From contig QJVU01000459.1 of assembly GCA_003235605.1 (NCBI GenBank), forward strand, positions 1-5,347: DNA of 5,347 nucleotides. The letters are read 5' to 3'. Below are positions 4,372 through 5,347 of this stretch, piece after piece; within the stretch, counting starts at the first letter, position 1, and the number at the start of each line of letters is the position of its first letter. Source of the DNA: Planctomycetota bacterium. Lineage in GTDB: Bacteria > Planctomycetota > UBA1135 > UBA2386. The position numbers and the translations under genes are program-made. The notes below the pieces were generated by a model. The model had not been told where the DNA came from. It worked only from the letters and a program-made list of their open reading frames with translations, and made no database searches.

Positions 4372-5347
4372 TCAGTCGCTCAGCTTCAACAGGGTCCGGA
4401 TCTTGTTCAACGTGATGATCTCGATCCGCTGGTTCTCGGCAAACTTGTACTCCGCGGTGGTAGTGATGTCGTCGAGACCACCCTCCTCACTGACGGTGTC
4501 GTTACCGACGATGACCAGGTCCACGTCGATGCCGACCTTGTCCACGACCTTGTTGCCGAGACGCTCCAGGAGCTGCTTCACCTCGGGCTTCGGATAGGGA
4601 TAGCTGAACCGGCCGATCAGGGCGATGTTGCGCTTGACGTGGGGGGAGTAGAGCTCGTTGACGACGATGTCGCCGCGCACCACCGGGTCGTAGCGATCTT
4701 TGACATTGAACAACTTCAGCTTCGCGCGGTCTTGCAGGACCTCGACCACCGTGCCGAGGGCCTTGACCTTGCCGTCGGAGCGGCCGTCGACCGAAGGCGC
4801 CGTGATCTTGAACACGGTGCCCAGGGGCAGCATGTCCTTGCGCCCGATGTCGATGAACGCGAGGTTGGCGCTCATGGAGGCGCTGATGACGCCGCCGTCC
4901 GGAGCGTCCGGCGGGTTGATCAGTCGGGTCAGGCTGATCAGGTGCTCGTTGGTGAGCTGGAGCAGGTTCTTGTCTTTCTCCAGCTTGGTGACCTGTGCCG
5001 CGTGCTCGTTGCGCATACGGTTCATGTCGTCGCCGAGACGTCGGATCTCGTTGTTCTGCTGGGTGTTCCGGCGCACCTGACGTTGATTCTCCTGGTTGGC
5101 GATGGCCAGCCGGTTGGCGAAGTCCGCGTTGGCCTTGGCCAGCTGGGAGGCGGCCGTGGTCCGGTCGGTGGTATACGCCTGGTCCGCCTGGCTCTTGGCA
5201 GCATCAGCGCTCTGGGCCCTGGCGTCAGCGTTCTTCTTCTCGGTGCGGATCGCATCCACCAGCTCCGCCACCGCGCCGAACAGGGAGCTGATCGGCGTGG
5301 AGATGGCACCGGGGATCTGCAGGCGCCGGGTGAAGTCACCTATCCGC
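4372..5347 (-). CDS. Coiled-coil protein with FlgT-C-like and C-terminal BRCT-like domains, 5' end beyond window
   Basis: Partial gene: the frame stays open to the window edge, so the true start is outside; the GTG at 5271 is only an internal codon. The visible part is 324 residues, numbered here from the edge. Residues ~26-140 are charged, Ala/Gln/Asn-rich and helical without Pro, a probable coiled coil. Residues ~149-232 are beta-rich, with FIDIG, LPLGTVFKI and VVRGDIV, resembling the FlgT C-terminal-like barrel. Residues ~238-321 align by eye with the BRCT domain of NAD-dependent DNA ligase: RNIALIGRFS, then LLERLGNKVVDKVGIDVDLVIVG, then RIEIITLNKIRTLL. BRCT domains usually bind phosphopeptides or DNA ends, but no function can be assigned here. 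A signal peptide or membrane anchor could lie in the missing part, so the location is unknown. The stop is TGA at 4374-4372, followed by a strong hairpin. Confidence 0.85.
   Translation of the reverse strand, partial: RIGDFTRRLQIPGAISTPISSLFGAVAELVDAIRTEKKNADARAQSADAAKSQADQAYTTDRTTAASQLAKANADFANRLAIANQENQRQVRRNTQQNNEIRRLGDDMNRMRNEHAAQVTKLEKDKNLLQLTNEHLISLTRLINPPDAPDGGVISASMSANLAFIDIGRKDMLPLGTVFKITAPSVDGRSDGKVKALGTVVEVLQDRAKLKLFNVKDRYDPVVRGDIVVNELYSPHVKRNIALIGRFSYPYPKPEVKQLLERLGNKVVDKVGIDVDLVIVGNDTVSEEGGLDDITTTAEYKFAENQRIEIITLNKIRTLLKLSD

Noticed and set aside
5269..5271. GTG at 5271 as the start of the coiled-coil protein
   Set aside because: The frame is open upstream to the window edge and the sequence before it looks like ordinary protein, so the GTG is most likely internal and the gene is cut by the window.

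Overview
This is a high-GC bacterial window in which every supported gene lies on the minus strand, so it is best read right to left. It holds four protein genes (one cut by the right edge), two tRNA-Gln genes and short spacers with candidate promoters and hairpins. The organism is probably a planctomycete or close relative. This is inferred from the style of two proteins: a secreted protein ending in an 'LPIPNNPxLxG...ALTNTAWLVVR' tail, as I recall from exported proteins of deep-branching Planctomycetota, and a coiled-coil protein with FlgT-C-like and BRCT-like parts. No rRNA or other firm marker is present.

Layout in transcription order. (1) 5347-4372 is the C-terminal part of a coiled-coil protein with a beta-rich middle domain and a C-terminal BRCT-like domain. 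(2) 4371-4223 is a spacer with a strong hairpin, a 15-bp-period direct repeat and a candidate promoter. (3) tatC (4222-2999) encodes the core of the twin-arginine translocase and carries an unusually large insertion in its first extracytoplasmic loop. (4) cinA (2994-1750) starts 4 nt after tatC and is probably co-transcribed and translationally coupled to it; its C-terminal domain is an NMN deamidase of NAD salvage. (5) Two tRNA-Gln genes, CTG (1673-1599) then TTG (1514-1440), cover both Gln codons. Each has an encoded CCA, a candidate promoter and a hairpin after it. (6) A secreted protein of unknown function (1296-37) has a signal peptide and the only strong Shine-Dalgarno sequence in the window.

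The genes do not form one pathway. tatC-cinA looks like a small housekeeping operon, the tRNAs are translation genes, and the two flanking proteins are envelope-type or unknown. I see no mobile element, CRISPR array or phage gene. The points most worth a second look are the TatC loop insertion, the coiled-coil/BRCT-like architecture, the G36-G37 and A73 features of both tRNA-Gln genes, and a repeated TAGACT-type -10 element that would make tatC mRNA leaderless.
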